From NCBI GenBank assembly GCA_900757595.1, contig CAAEOL010000031.1, positions 16,752-80,751 of the forward strand: a stretch of DNA of 64,000 nucleotides. Reading direction: 5' to 3'. The notes under the pieces are model-generated. The model ran no database searches. It was not told where the DNA came from and saw nothing but the letters and a program-made list of their open reading frames with translations. Shown here one piece after another: positions 17,130 through 25,450 of this stretch. Positions within the stretch are counted from its first letter, which is position 1; each line of letters begins with the position of its first letter. The position numbers were made by a program, and so were the translations under genes. This DNA comes from an uncultured Collinsella sp. (GTDB lineage: Bacteria > Actinomycetota > Coriobacteriia > Coriobacteriales > Coriobacteriaceae).

Positions 17130-18002
17130 GTGAACCGCGATTTCGCATCATCGCTCATCCAGCTCAACAATACGTTCTATCGCGAGCACTCCGCTTCCTT
17201 TTCCGATACGCGGCAGGCCCCGTGGCCCGGCTGGGTGCGCACCATGGACATCGCGCTTGATCAGCTCGATGTGGCCACGATCGAGCATCCCGTCCGCGTC
17301 TTCGACCTTGCCTGCGGCAATATGCGATTCGAGAACTTTGCCGCCGGCGGGGCACTTGCCGCCAAGGGCGTCGACGGCGCAAACCCCTCGGCAGATGCCA
17401 GCTGCCCGTTTGAGTTCTATGGTGTCGACTCGTGCCAAGATCTGGCAATAGACGCCCACGGCCACGCCCTGCGCATTCCCAACCTGCACTTCCAGGAACT
17501 CGACGTGCTCGACGCCCTCATGAAGCTCAACCCCGCCGAGACACCCGACGTGCTTTTCGACGCCCCGCTCGCCGACATCTCGGTCTGCTTTGGCTTTATG
17601 CACCACGTGCCGTCATGCGAGTACCGCGTACGCGTGCTCGACGCCCTGGTGCGCCAGACGCACCCGGGCGGCATCATCGCCATCAGCTTTTGGGAGTTTA
17701 TGAATGACGAGCGCATGGCGCGCAAGGCCGTTCGAGCCGAAGCCCGCGCCGAGCTCACCCCGCCGTTTGAGGGTTACGATTCCGCGCAGTTTGAAGCCGG
17801 CGACCACCTCATTGGCTGGCAAAACGACCGCCACGCCTACCGCTATTGCCATCACTTTGACGATCAGCAGATCACCGACTTGGTGCGCGGCGTCCGTACG
17901 TTCTACAAGAGCGGCGAGGTTCCCGTACGCGAGCTCGAGCGTTTCCACGCCGACGGTCGCAGCGGCGAGCTCAACCGCTATGTGATTCTCAAGCGTCTGT
18001 AG
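17130..18002 (+). CDS. Trm9/ALKBH8-like class I methyltransferase
   Basis: A 290-residue protein from the GTG at 17130, with a GGAGGGAG ribosome site; an in-frame extension to 16995 is not supported. The N-terminus has FYREHSASFSDTRQAPWPGW, close to the FSxTRxxPWP signature of yeast Trm9 and human ALKBH8, which methylate cm5U34 of tRNA to mcm5U34. Next come a SAM-binding VFDLACGNMRFENF and the motif-IV position ISVCFGFMHHVPS. A cysteine/acid-rich insertion lies between strands 1 and 2. With Elp3 2 kb away and TrmB directly downstream, a tRNA wobble-modification role is likely, but other substrates are possible. Confidence 0.75.
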   Translation: MNRDFASSLIQLNNTFYREHSASFSDTRQAPWPGWVRTMDIALDQLDVATIEHPVRVFDLACGNMRFENFAAGGALAAKGVDGANPSADASCPFEFYGVDSCQDLAIDAHGHALRIPNLHFQELDVLDALMKLNPAETPDVLFDAPLADISVCFGFMHHVPSCEYRVRVLDALVRQTHPGGIIAISFWEFMNDERMARKAVRAEARAELTPPFEGYDSAQFEAGDHLIGWQNDRHAYRYCHHFDDQQITDLVRGVRTFYKSGEVPVRELERFHADGRSGELNRYVILKRL

Positions 18003-18114
18003 GCACCGACGACTCGCCGCCGAGCCGCACCGCAGCGTTCGGGCAAATCGCCCCCTTCTAACCCATCGCCGGAACGCGCAGCCATGCGTTCCATACTTAT
18101 GACCAAGGAGCCTC

Positions 18115-18954
18115 ATGGGAGCCGTCCACGCTCGCACCCCTAAGAACTTTGTGCTCGAGGAGCGCTTGGAGCGCTATGCCGATGCGATTGAGACGAACCC
18201 CGAGGCCTATGCCGGAGATTGGCGCAAGGCCTGTGCGCCCGCAGGCAGCAAGCCTTTCGAACACCTTCACCTGGACCTTGGCTGTGGCAAGGGAACGTAC
18301 CTTGTAGAGCGCGCGGCCCACGAGCCCGACACGCTCTTTATCGGTATGGACCAGGAGCCCATCTGCATCGCCTATGCCGCACAGAAAATCTGCGAGCAGG
18401 GGCTGTCCAACGCACTCGTCCTGCCCCGAGGTGCCGCATCGCTGTCGCAGCTATTTGCCGCAGGCGAGCTCGATGCCATCACCATCAACTTTCCCACGCC
18501 GCAGCCCAAGGCCAAGTACGCCAAAAAGCGACTCGTCCATGTCGATCATCTGATGCTCTACCGCTCGCTCTTTGCGCCCGGTGCCGCCGTCACGCTGCGC
18601 ACCGACAGCAAGCCATTGCGCGACTACGCCTTGGGGCAGTTTGCCGCGGCCGGCTACGATACACTTTGGGTAAGTAACGACGTTCGCCGCGACCATCCCG
18701 AGCATCCCGAGACCGAATACGAATGCCGCACGCGCGAGATGGGCGCCGCCGTCTATGGCATTTGCGCCACACCCGGCGAGAAGCCTACCGAAGAGCAACT
18801 CGTAGCAGGCCGAGCGCAGGAGCAAAGCCTTGCCTGCTACCTGCCCGATAACCTCGATGAGCTCACCTATGTACCCCTGGGCATGGAAGAAGCCGTCGAG
18901 AACTTTAAGAACCGCGCCCGCAAGGGCAAGAAGCGCCTACCGCAGGAGTCATAG
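18115..18954 (+). CDS. trmB: tRNA (guanine-N7-)-methyltransferase (TrmB family)
   Basis: A 279-residue methyltransferase that would form m7G46 in tRNA. Visible motifs are LDLGCGKGTYLVERA (SAM loop), FIGMDQEPICIAYAA, the catalytic-region equivalent ITINFPTPQPKAKYAKKRL (canonical FPDPWPKxRHxKRR is partly changed: Asp to Thr and Trp to Gln) and the late TEYECRTREMGAAVYG. The ATG at 18115 has AAGGAG. A C-terminal extension of about 50 residues ends in a basic tail (ARKGKKRLPQES). The altered FPDPWPK motif makes assignment to the family firm but the exact substrate slightly less so. Confidence 0.83.
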   Translation: MGAVHARTPKNFVLEERLERYADAIETNPEAYAGDWRKACAPAGSKPFEHLHLDLGCGKGTYLVERAAHEPDTLFIGMDQEPICIAYAAQKICEQGLSNALVLPRGAASLSQLFAAGELDAITINFPTPQPKAKYAKKRLVHVDHLMLYRSLFAPGAAVTLRTDSKPLRDYALGQFAAAGYDTLWVSNDVRRDHPEHPETEYECRTREMGAAVYGICATPGEKPTEEQLVAGRAQEQSLACYLPDNLDELTYVPLGMEEAVENFKNRARKGKKRLPQES

Positions 18955-19266
18955 GGGCTTTTGACAGTCACGTCGCCAGCGAGCAAGCGCAAATAGGCAC
19001 CGACGAACGACCCTCAAGCCTAAGTGAGTAGACTTTTTAGCAATAGCCAAGCACAACCCGCATAGCGAAACATAAAACCGCAGGTAAATCCCTTACGCAA
19101 AAGCCATGTGCTGGCGAAATCGCAAAAAGTCTACTCACTTAGCTCGCGGCCGCACCAAACGGCTGAGCAGAACGCCCATTTCCTGCATTTTCTTTCGCGC
19201 TGGCGCCCCGCACCGCCGCTACGCCATAATGGATGGCGGACAAACGGCGAGAGAAAGTACCCCCAC
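18955..19266. other. Intergenic region containing a 123-bp palindromic element
   Basis: Of the 312 bases between trmB and the DUF3516 helicase, 123 belong to the inverted-repeat element at 19020-19142. The remaining 5' part (18955-19019) shows no terminator or ORF. The 3' part (19143-19266) leads to the helicase start and should hold its promoter, which I cannot place. Confidence 0.5.
19020..19142 (+). repeat. 123-bp inverted-repeat element, copy 1
   Basis: Starts CTAAGTGAGTAGACTTTTT and ends with its exact 19-base reverse complement. An internal second stem pairs GCCAAGCACA (19046-19055) with TGTGCTGGC (19107-19115). A conserved core reads TAAAACCGCAGGTAAAT. Two more copies of identical length are at 29053 and 30472, in the same orientation. 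It encodes no protein. A MITE-like mobile element or a structured RNA/terminator are both possible. Confidence 0.85.
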
Positions 19267-21948
19267 ATGGCACAGACCACGATAGATACCGCCGCCAGCA
19301 CCGTCTCTGGCGCCGGCGCCGCCAGCTCATTCTCGGGCGGCACGGGAACCGAAGCCGAATTCGGCTCACTCGGTGCGCTCTCCCCCACCTGGTGGGAGCC
19401 CGAGGACGGCAGCGAGCCCGAACCGTGGCTCACGCCCGACCAGGCCTTCGAGCGCTTCTTTGAATGGACGAGCAATCGCGGTATTGAGCTGTGGGACCAC
19501 CAAGAAGAGGCCCTCATGGATCTAGCCGCCGGCGATCACGTCATTCTGGGCACGCCGACCGGCTCGGGCAAGTCGCTTGTCGCGCTGGGCATGCTCTTTA
19601 TGGGCATGGCGCAGGGCAAGCGCTGCTACTACACGGCTCCTATCAAGGCTCTGGTCAGCGAGAAGTTTTTCGACTTGGTGCAGGTGCTCGGCCGCGATAA
19701 CGTCGGTATGATCACCGGCGACACGCATATCAACACCAAGGCGCCCGTCATCTGCTGCACGGCAGAGATCCTTGCCAACGACGCACTGCGCGAGGGCGAA
19801 GATGCCGATGTTGGCTGCGTCGCCATGGACGAGTTCCACTACTTTGCCGACCCTGATCGCGGTTGGGCCTGGCAGGTGCCGCTGCTCACCCTGCCTCACA
19901 CGCAATTCATGCTCATGAGCGCCACGCTCGGCGATGTCACCGCGATTGCCGCCTCGCTCGAGGAACACACCGGCGCTACCTGCGACTTGGTCGTCGATGC
20001 CCCACGCCCTGTGCCGCTGAGCTACGACTATGTGACGACCTCCCTCGAGGGCACCGTCGAGCTCGCGATGCGCCGCGGCGAGGCCCCGCTCTACATCGTG
20101 CACTTTAGCCAGGATGCCGCCCTTGCGACGGCACAGTCGCTCGCCAATTTTGGCATCGCCAGCAAGGAGCAGCGCGAAGCCATCAAAGAAGCGGCAAAGG
20201 GAACGAGCTTCTCGACGGCCTTCGGCAAGATCCTCAAGCGTTTGCTCGGCTGCGGCGTCGGCGTGCACCACGCCGGTATGCTGCCGCGCTATCGCCTGCT
20301 GGTCGAGCGCCTGGCGCAGCAGGGCCTACTGCCCGTCATTTGCGGCACCGACACACTCGGCGTCGGCATCAACGTGCCCATCCACACCGTGGTCCTCACC
20401 GCGCTCACCAAGTTCGACGGCTACAAGATGCGTCGCCTGCGCGCCCGCGAGTTCCATCAGATTGCCGGTCGCGCCGGCCGCTCGGGCTTCGATACCGAGG
20501 GCATGGTGATTGCCGAGGCACCCGAGCACGAGATCGAGAACGCCAAGCTCATGGCCAAGGCGGGCGACGACCCCAAAAAACTCCGCAAGATTAAAAAGAA
20601 GAAGGCCCCCGAGGGCTTTGTCACCTGGAACAAGCAGACCTTTGAGCGCCTGATCGAGACGCAGCCCGAAACGCTCAAGCCGCGCCTGCGCATCACACAC
20701 TCCATGGTGATTAGCGTGGTCGAGCAGGGCGGCGATGCCCGAGCCCGCGTACACGACCTCATCGAGACGAGTCTGCAGACCCCTGAGGAAAAGGCAAAGC
20801 TCGAGGTTCGTGCCGACGAGATCTTCGCCACGCTCATCGATTCCGGCGTCGTCGTTCGCACCGAAGTGCCGCCCGCACCCGACGCTCCGGCTGACGCCGC
20901 GCCGGACATCGGCTACGCGCTGACGGTCGACCTGCCCGAGGACTTTGCGCTCGACCAGCCGCTCTCGCCGTTTTTGCTTGCCGCGCTGGAGTTGCTCGAT
21001 CCCGAGAGCGAGACCTATACCATGGACCTCATCTCGATGGTCGAGGCAACGCTCGAGGATCCCAAGCAGGTGCTGCGCGCACAGGAGCGCGCCGCACGCG
21101 ATCGCGCTATGGCCGAGATGAAAGCCGACGGCATTGAATATGAGGAGCGTCTGGAGCGTATTCAGGACGTCACGTACGAAAAACCGCTCGAGGATTTGCT
21201 CGACGCCGCCTTTGACAAGTACTGCCAGGAAGTACCCTGGGCCAACGACTACCAGCTCTCGCCCAAGAGCGTCCTGCGCGACATGCTGGAGAGCGCGAGC
21301 GACTTTAAGGGTTACATTCAAAAGCTCGGCATCGCCCGCTCCGAAGGCATTCTGCTGCGCTACCTGACAGAGGCTTACCGTTCTCTCGACCGTACCGTGC
21401 CCATCGAAAAGCGCGACGAGCGCCTTCGCGACATCATTTCGTGGCTCGGCTTTGTGGTGCGCTCGGTCGACTCGAGCCTGGTGGACGAGTGGGAGAACGC
21501 CGGCAACCCGGCGGCCCTCGACGCCGCACCGCCGCAGGGCATCGACGAAGTCGTGGCTGACCGCCGCGGCTGCACGCTGCTGGTGCGCAACGCGCTCTTC
21601 CGCCGCGTGACCCTTGCCGCCCGCGAGCACGTTCGCGACCTGGGCGAGCTCGACGAGGACTGGGGCATGAGCGAGGTCCGCTGGCAAAAGGCGCTCGACG
21701 CCTATCACGAGCAACACGAGGAAATTCTCACCGACGGAGATGCCCGCAGCTCCGCGATGTTTTCCATCGACGAGAGCGACGAGAAGACGCAGCACGTGTG
21801 GCATGTGCACCAGATTTTTGCCGACGAGGATGGCGACCACGACTTTGGCATCATGGGCGATGTCGACCTGGACGCCACGCAAGACGGCGGCGAGGTCATC
21901 TTCAAGAACTACCGTGTCGGCTTTATCGAGGACCTGCTCGAGGACTAG
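19267..21948 (+). CDS. Ski2-like DEAD/DEAH helicase with C-terminal DUF3516
   Basis: An 893-residue helicase. The ATG at 19267 is chosen because the preceding frame runs through repeat DNA. After a low-complexity N-terminus of about 40 residues come ELWDHQEEALMDLAAGDHVI (Q-motif region), Walker A GTPTGSGKS, motif Ib AEILAND, motif II DEFH, motif III LMSATLGD, and VGVHHAGMLPRYR, GTDTLGVGINVPI and HQIAGRAGRSGFD (motifs IV-VI). The C-terminal half (DYQLSPKSVLRDMLESASDF and later) matches DUF3516, found in actinobacterial Ski2-type enzymes. Substrate unknown; RNA turnover or DNA repair are the usual suggestions. A strong terminator follows. Confidence 0.87.
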   Translation: MAQTTIDTAASTVSGAGAASSFSGGTGTEAEFGSLGALSPTWWEPEDGSEPEPWLTPDQAFERFFEWTSNRGIELWDHQEEALMDLAAGDHVILGTPTGSGKSLVALGMLFMGMAQGKRCYYTAPIKALVSEKFFDLVQVLGRDNVGMITGDTHINTKAPVICCTAEILANDALREGEDADVGCVAMDEFHYFADPDRGWAWQVPLLTLPHTQFMLMSATLGDVTAIAASLEEHTGATCDLVVDAPRPVPLSYDYVTTSLEGTVELAMRRGEAPLYIVHFSQDAALATAQSLANFGIASKEQREAIKEAAKGTSFSTAFGKILKRLLGCGVGVHHAGMLPRYRLLVERLAQQGLLPVICGTDTLGVGINVPIHTVVLTALTKFDGYKMRRLRAREFHQIAGRAGRSGFDTEGMVIAEAPEHEIENAKLMAKAGDDPKKLRKIKKKKAPEGFVTWNKQTFERLIETQPETLKPRLRITHSMVISVVEQGGDARARVHDLIETSLQTPEEKAKLEVRADEIFATLIDSGVVVRTEVPPAPDAPADAAPDIGYALTVDLPEDFALDQPLSPFLLAALELLDPESETYTMDLISMVEATLEDPKQVLRAQERAARDRAMAEMKADGIEYEERLERIQDVTYEKPLEDLLDAAFDKYCQEVPWANDYQLSPKSVLRDMLESASDFKGYIQKLGIARSEGILLRYLTEAYRSLDRTVPIEKRDERLRDIISWLGFVVRSVDSSLVDEWENAGNPAALDAAPPQGIDEVVADRRGCTLLVRNALFRRVTLAAREHVRDLGELDEDWGMSEVRWQKALDAYHEQHEEILTDGDARSSAMFSIDESDEKTQHVWHVHQIFADEDGDHDFGIMGDVDLDATQDGGEVIFKNYRVGFIEDLLED

Positions 21949-21972
21949 CCGGGCGCAATGGAACGAAACGAA

Positions 21973-22011
21973 GCGGGGCCGCTGGCAACATCGCCAGCGG
22001 CCCCGCTTTTT
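21973..22011 (+). terminator. Intrinsic terminator of the DUF3516 helicase gene
   Basis: A near-perfect GC-rich stem (GCGGGGCCGCTGGC / GCCAGCGGCCCCGC) followed by TTTTT, 25 bases after the stop. Confidence 0.92.
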
Positions 22012-22028
22012 GCGCGATACGTTATACC

Positions 22029-23786
22029 TTACTCGGCATCCTCGACCTCATACGAATCCGCCTCGGCGGGCTCATCGTTTGTCTCTGGCGCAGCCCCGCG
22101 CGCCTCGTCAAAGGCGGCCTTCATGGTCTTGTTGCCCCACGTGAGCTTGCGAATGGTAAGATCGTCGGCTTTCTTGTTGGCCAGGCGCAGATTGTTCTCG
22201 GAGGACAGCAACGCCTCCTTGGTTTTTTGCAGATGGCTAATCGTCTTGTCAATCTCATCGATCGCCGTCTGGAACTTGCGGCTCGCGATCTCGTAGTTAC
22301 GACCGAAATCATTCTTGAACTTTTCCATCTTGGCTTCGAAGTTCGTGACATCGATATTCTGCTGTTTGTACTCCGCTAGCTCCTGCTTATAACGCAGCGA
22401 ACCCATGGCGGCGTTGCGCAGCAGCGTGATCATCGGAATGAAGAACTGCGGGCGGATCACGTACATCTTCTCATAGCGGTAACTCACGTCGACGATGCCC
22501 GCGTTATAGAGCTCACTCTCAGGCTCCAGCAGGGTGCAGAGCACCGCATACTCGCAGCCTTTCTGGCGACGATCGTGATCGAGTTTCTTAAAGAAGTACT
22601 CGTTTTTATGCTTGGTCGCAGTCTCGTCGTTCTCGTTTTTCATCTCGAACATAATCGAAATGACCTCGTTGCCGCTCGCATCGCACTCGCGGAAGATAAA
22701 GTCGCCCTTGGTACCCTCGGACGCATCGTTATCTTTCTCGAAGTACGCGTTGGGAAACGCCGTCATGCGCAGACGGTTGAACTCAGTCTCGCAGTGCTGC
22801 TCGAGCGACTCGCCCACCATCTTGGTGGACAGGCGGACCTTCATGTCCTTAAGGCGCTCAATCTCTTCATCCTTGTAGCGAATCAGGTCATCGCTCGCGC
22901 GCTTGGCCTGCGCAAGCTCGAGCTCGTGTGCCGCCTTGGCTTGCTCCTCACGAGAATCGCGCACCGCCAGCTCGCTCGTCAGTTTGGCACGCGCCTCATC
23001 GCGCTCTCGCTCCGCCGCGGCGACCGCCTCTGACAGGTTCATTTTTGCCATCAGTTCCTGCTCGCGCAGCTGGGCACGCAGGCCCTCGGCCTCCTGCTCA
23101 GACCGAGCCTTTGCGGCGGAAAGCTTCTCCTGCACCTTCGCGCGGTAGTCTGTGAGTGTGCGTTCGGCCTCGCTGCGAGCGGCATCGAGCTCACGTTGAG
23201 ACTCGGCCGCGGCAGCGGCAAGCGCCATCTCCTGGGCCTTGTCCGCCGCGGCAAGCTTGGCCTGCAACTCGGCAATCTGGGCATCTCGTGCAGCTACATC
23301 GTTTTGAGCAGCATTGCGCGCCGCCGACTCGGCAAGCTTGGCTTCGTCATCCTTGCGCCCCAGCTGCGCACGCAAGTTGTCGATTTCGCGCTGGAGCTCG
23401 GCGTTCTCCTTTTGAGCGTCGGCACGGGCCTCAACCGCCGCGCGCTGGCTTGCGCTCTCGCGCTCCGCGGCAGCGCCCTCGAGTTTGGCGTGCAGCTCGG
23501 CAAGCTCCGCATCGCGCTTGGCGAGTTCTTGCGCCAGCTGCTGGGCTGCAGCGTTCTTCTGCTCGACAAGCTGAGCGTCGCGCTGAGACTCCGCCTTTTG
23601 CAAAGCAGCCGTCGAGCGCGAGCGCTCAAGCTCCAGCGCCTGCTCGCCCTCGCGCTGAACAGCCTTCACGCGCTCGTCCAGGTCGCGCGAGAACTCGGCG
23701 TCGCGCACCTGCTTGACGATATCCGCATAACCGGACGCATCGACCTTAAAAACTTCACCGCAATGCGGGCACTTGATCTCGTTCAT
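22029..23786 (-). CDS. DUF2130 coiled-coil protein, possible PD-(D/E)XK nuclease
   Basis: A 585-residue protein with an N-terminal zinc-binding-like CPHCGEVF, a very long Ala/Glu/Arg-rich coiled coil (about residues 40-325), then a globular DUF2130 domain (LSTKMVGESLEQHCETEFN, YFEKDNDASEGTKGDFIF, IMFEMKNENDETATKHKNEY). The D...ExK arrangement (about residues 363-380) suggests a restriction-nuclease-like fold; this is my reading, not a proven activity. It is transcribed alone, convergent with the helicase, with an ATG start behind GGAGCTGCC. Confidence 0.84.
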   Translation of the reverse strand: MNEIKCPHCGEVFKVDASGYADIVKQVRDAEFSRDLDERVKAVQREGEQALELERSRSTAALQKAESQRDAQLVEQKNAAAQQLAQELAKRDAELAELHAKLEGAAAERESASQRAAVEARADAQKENAELQREIDNLRAQLGRKDDEAKLAESAARNAAQNDVAARDAQIAELQAKLAAADKAQEMALAAAAAESQRELDAARSEAERTLTDYRAKVQEKLSAAKARSEQEAEGLRAQLREQELMAKMNLSEAVAAAERERDEARAKLTSELAVRDSREEQAKAAHELELAQAKRASDDLIRYKDEEIERLKDMKVRLSTKMVGESLEQHCETEFNRLRMTAFPNAYFEKDNDASEGTKGDFIFRECDASGNEVISIMFEMKNENDETATKHKNEYFFKKLDHDRRQKGCEYAVLCTLLEPESELYNAGIVDVSYRYEKMYVIRPQFFIPMITLLRNAAMGSLRYKQELAEYKQQNIDVTNFEAKMEKFKNDFGRNYEIASRKFQTAIDEIDKTISHLQKTKEALLSSENNLRLANKKADDLTIRKLTWGNKTMKAAFDEARGAAPETNDEPAEADSYEVEDAE

Positions 23787-23844
23787 GGCAGCTCCTCGAT
23801 GGACGCAAATTTCAACCGCCTACACTCTACCGCGCCGCACGGAC

Positions 23845-23879
23845 AAAAAAGGCGCCGCTGCCATAATGGCAGCGGCGCC
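23845..23879 (-). terminator. Intrinsic terminator of the phosphoesterase gene
   Basis: On the minus strand GGCGCCGCTGCCAT pairs perfectly with ATGGCAGCGGCGCC and is followed by TTTTTT. It lies downstream of the phosphoesterase stop at 23937. Confidence 0.9.
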
Positions 23880-23880
23880 A

Positions 23881-23931
23881 GAACCACCATAAAGGTGCCT
23901 GTCCCCTTTGCGGTGGTTTGTGTGGTGGTTC
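23881..23931. repeat. REP-like palindrome, family B
   Basis: Outer arms GAACCACCA and TGGTGGTTC enclose an inner hairpin AAAGG / CCTTT around TGCCTGTCC. The core on the opposite strand, GGGGACAGGCACC, resembles the GGGACAGG core of family A. Only one copy in the window. Confidence 0.6.
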
Positions 23932-23936
23932 GAGAA

Positions 23937-24482
23937 TTACAGCCCAAAGAAGTCAAGGATTTGATCACGGCTTACGGGCTTGTAATCGTTGGCATCGAGA
24001 CCGACATCATAGCGAAAGATAGGGCGCTCGCGATCGCGGTTGCGCGCGTTGGTGCGGTCTCCCCTGCTGTGGATATGCCCGTGCAGCATGATGGCGCCGC
24101 GCGCCTTGCCATTCCAGCTGAGCATGGGGTAATGGCTCATAACTAGACGATGGCCCTTGGCATAGCCGGGAGCAATCTCCAGGTAATCGCATACCTCATC
24201 CCAAATCTGCGGTACGTCGGGATCTTCCCAATCACCGTCATGGTTGCCACGGATGAGCGTCACATTCTGGCATTCGATGCGCTCGCGCAGGCGCACCGCC
24301 TCCGCCAGGGGCAAACGATAGGTAAAGTCTCCCAAGATATAGAGACGGTCGTCCGCCGCCACGCACTCATTGATGGCATCGATGACCTTGCGGTTCATCT
24401 CCTCGACCGAATCAAACGGCCGATCCATATCGTGCAAGATATTCGTATCGCCCAGGTGCAGGTCGGCGGTAAACCACATCAT
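23937..24482 (-). CDS. Calcineurin-like metallophosphoesterase
   Basis: A 181-residue phosphoesterase. I start it at 24482 because AGGA lies eight bases upstream there, not at the in-frame ATG at 24497. The metal-binding motifs are complete: TADLHLGD (D and H), YILGDFT (GD), LIRGNHDGDW (GNHD), VMSHYPML and MLHGHIHSRGD (GHxH). Members of this small-protein group resemble phage and plasmid phosphoesterases, with nucleotide or phosphoprotein substrates not deducible here. It has its own terminator and no obvious operon partner. Confidence 0.86.
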   Translation of the reverse strand: MMWFTADLHLGDTNILHDMDRPFDSVEEMNRKVIDAINECVAADDRLYILGDFTYRLPLAEAVRLRERIECQNVTLIRGNHDGDWEDPDVPQIWDEVCDYLEIAPGYAKGHRLVMSHYPMLSWNGKARGAIMLHGHIHSRGDRTNARNRDRERPIFRYDVGLDANDYKPVSRDQILDFFGL

Positions 24483-24548
24483 CGTCTCTGTCCTCATTTC
24501 GCAACGTGTTCAACTCGTGCTAAGTATACAGACGCAGCGATGCAGCGG

Positions 24549-24728
24549 TTATCCAAAGAGCCCGCCGAACAGTCCGCGGCGGCGCTTGTCTTGCTTTTTC
24601 GAAGCGTCGCCCTGGGCGTTCTTGTCCTGCCGCTTCTTCCGGTCCTGCTCCAGCTCATCATCGTCGATCAGCATATCCCACTCAAACGGGTCGTCCGTCA
24701 GATCGAACAGGTCATCGTCATCAAACAT
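24549..24728 (-). CDS. Small charged hypothetical protein
   Basis: A 59-residue product starting at the ATG at 24728 with GGAGG nine bases upstream. The N-terminal half is strongly acidic (MFDDDDLFDLTDDPFEW) and the C-terminal half strongly basic (KKRQDKNAQGDASKKQDKR), ending GLFGGLFG. It lies 18 bases after the HIRAN gene, so the two are probably co-transcribed. I do not recognise the family; the good ribosome site and charge pattern support a real gene. Confidence 0.6.
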   Translation of the reverse strand: MFDDDDLFDLTDDPFEWDMLIDDDELEQDRKKRQDKNAQGDASKKQDKRRRGLFGGLFG

Positions 24729-24746
24729 GACCGCCTCCATTGCCGA

Positions 24747-25073
24747 TTAGCGAGCATCCACCACATAGAGACCAACGCGCACCTGATGCCACGGGCTGCG
24801 CTCGGGAGCAACCTGTTGCACGCGAGCCTCAAATACGTCCTCGTGGCCGTAATACATCATCAAGGACAGCGGGCCGACCTCGTTTCCCGGAACATACCCA
24901 AGCTTGGTGTTGCCGTAGTAGATCGCAACCGCCTCGGGATCATGGGGGTTATCGCGCTCGGCACACAGCGTCAGTTTATCGCCCACTTTAAGATCGCCCA
25001 AGACCAAGGCGCCGTCGGCATATTGAAATCCTGCGATATGAAACGACAGAAGAACACGTGAAGGCTCGTACAT
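24747..25073 (-). CDS. HIRAN-domain protein
   Basis: A 108-residue protein beginning MYEPSRVLLSFHIAGFQYAD at an ATG with AGGGGAG upstream. It carries the HIRAN signature: LKVGDKLTLCAERDNPHDPE, AVAIYYGNTKLGYVP. HIRAN domains bind DNA 3' ends in the helicase HLTF and occur alone in many bacteria with unknown roles. A 59-residue charged protein is encoded just downstream. Confidence 0.85.
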   Translation of the reverse strand: MYEPSRVLLSFHIAGFQYADGALVLGDLKVGDKLTLCAERDNPHDPEAVAIYYGNTKLGYVPGNEVGPLSLMMYYGHEDVFEARVQQVAPERSPWHQVRVGLYVVDAR

Positions 25074-25308
25074 AGCAACTCCCCTAACGGCCGGATAAAC
25101 CGGCACTTAACCTTACTGAGAAGCTTACGGGCCCGTGCGGACAAAATTTCACCCGCTCGCACCTTTCGCCCATTTGCCGCAACGCTTGCGAGACAGAGCG
25201 CTTGCAGATAAGATAGAGGCACGGATGGCACCCGTTGCAGCGGGTCTTGCCAACTCCAGTGCACGTTTACATCGTGAGAAGTGGCCGTCTTCGCTTACGC
25301 GGGGGCGG
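25074..25308. other. Non-coding region downstream of the tiny toxin-like gene
   Basis: It contains a plus-strand promoter-like sequence (25186-25214), a small hairpin ACCCG/CGGGT near 25228-25243, and a GC-rich imperfect stem at 25283-25308 directly after the toxin-like stop codon. I see no protein-coding ORF. Confidence 0.5.
25186..25214 (+). promoter_or_regulatory. Possible promoter of an antisense RNA to the toxin-like gene
   Basis: TTGCGA and TAAGAT are spaced by 17 bases, a good sigma-70-type match. Transcription would enter the 27-codon gene at 25309-25392 in antisense and could end at the hairpin at 25451-25496. Confidence 0.45.
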
Positions 25309-25392
25309 CTATTTCATTCGGCCGATAAACAGGCCGAGTTCGATAGCCGCGATTAACAACGCCAGTAACGAAATAACATCGCTTACGTTCAT
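25309..25392 (-). CDS. 27-residue hydrophobic peptide, type I toxin-like (holin-like toxin)
   Basis: The peptide begins MNVSDVISLLALLIAAIELG and ends LFIGRMK: a short polar N-terminus, one membrane-spanning stretch of about 18 residues and a basic end. This matches the putative holin-like toxin peptides of Firmicutes, small type I toxins that insert in the membrane. AGAAGGGA lies seven bases before the ATG and is buried in a near-perfect palindrome (25394-25418), as expected for translational masking. An opposing promoter-like sequence and a terminator-like hairpin frame it. The toxin role is inferred from architecture. Confidence 0.68.
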   Translation of the reverse strand: MNVSDVISLLALLIAAIELGLFIGRMK

Positions 25393-25393
25393 A

Positions 25394-25418
25394 CCAATTC
25401 CCTTCTAAAGGGAGTTGG
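25394..25418 (-). promoter_or_regulatory. Hairpin sequestering the ribosome site of the toxin-like gene
   Basis: On the minus strand CCAACTCCCTT pairs with AAGGGAATTGG across a three-base loop, one G-T pair aside. The second arm contains the ribosome-binding AAGGGA, so the unopened leader should be poorly translated. Confidence 0.55.
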
Positions 25419-25450
25419 CCCATCCGTACCCCATAGCAGTAGTCTAACGT

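Noticed and set aside
19131..19517. Minus-strand ORF ending LSE at the element, as a third gene using the element's stop
   Set aside because: It is antisense to the helicase's N-terminal low-complexity region and has no start signal; it only reflects the element's terminal repeat.
20326..21882. 518-codon minus-strand ORF opposite the DUF3516 helicase
   Set aside because: Shadow of a well-supported helicase gene; no ribosome site or motif.
25135..25356. 73-codon plus-strand ORF over the toxin locus
   Set aside because: No ribosome site, random-looking composition, and it overlaps the better-supported hydrophobic peptide gene and hairpins.
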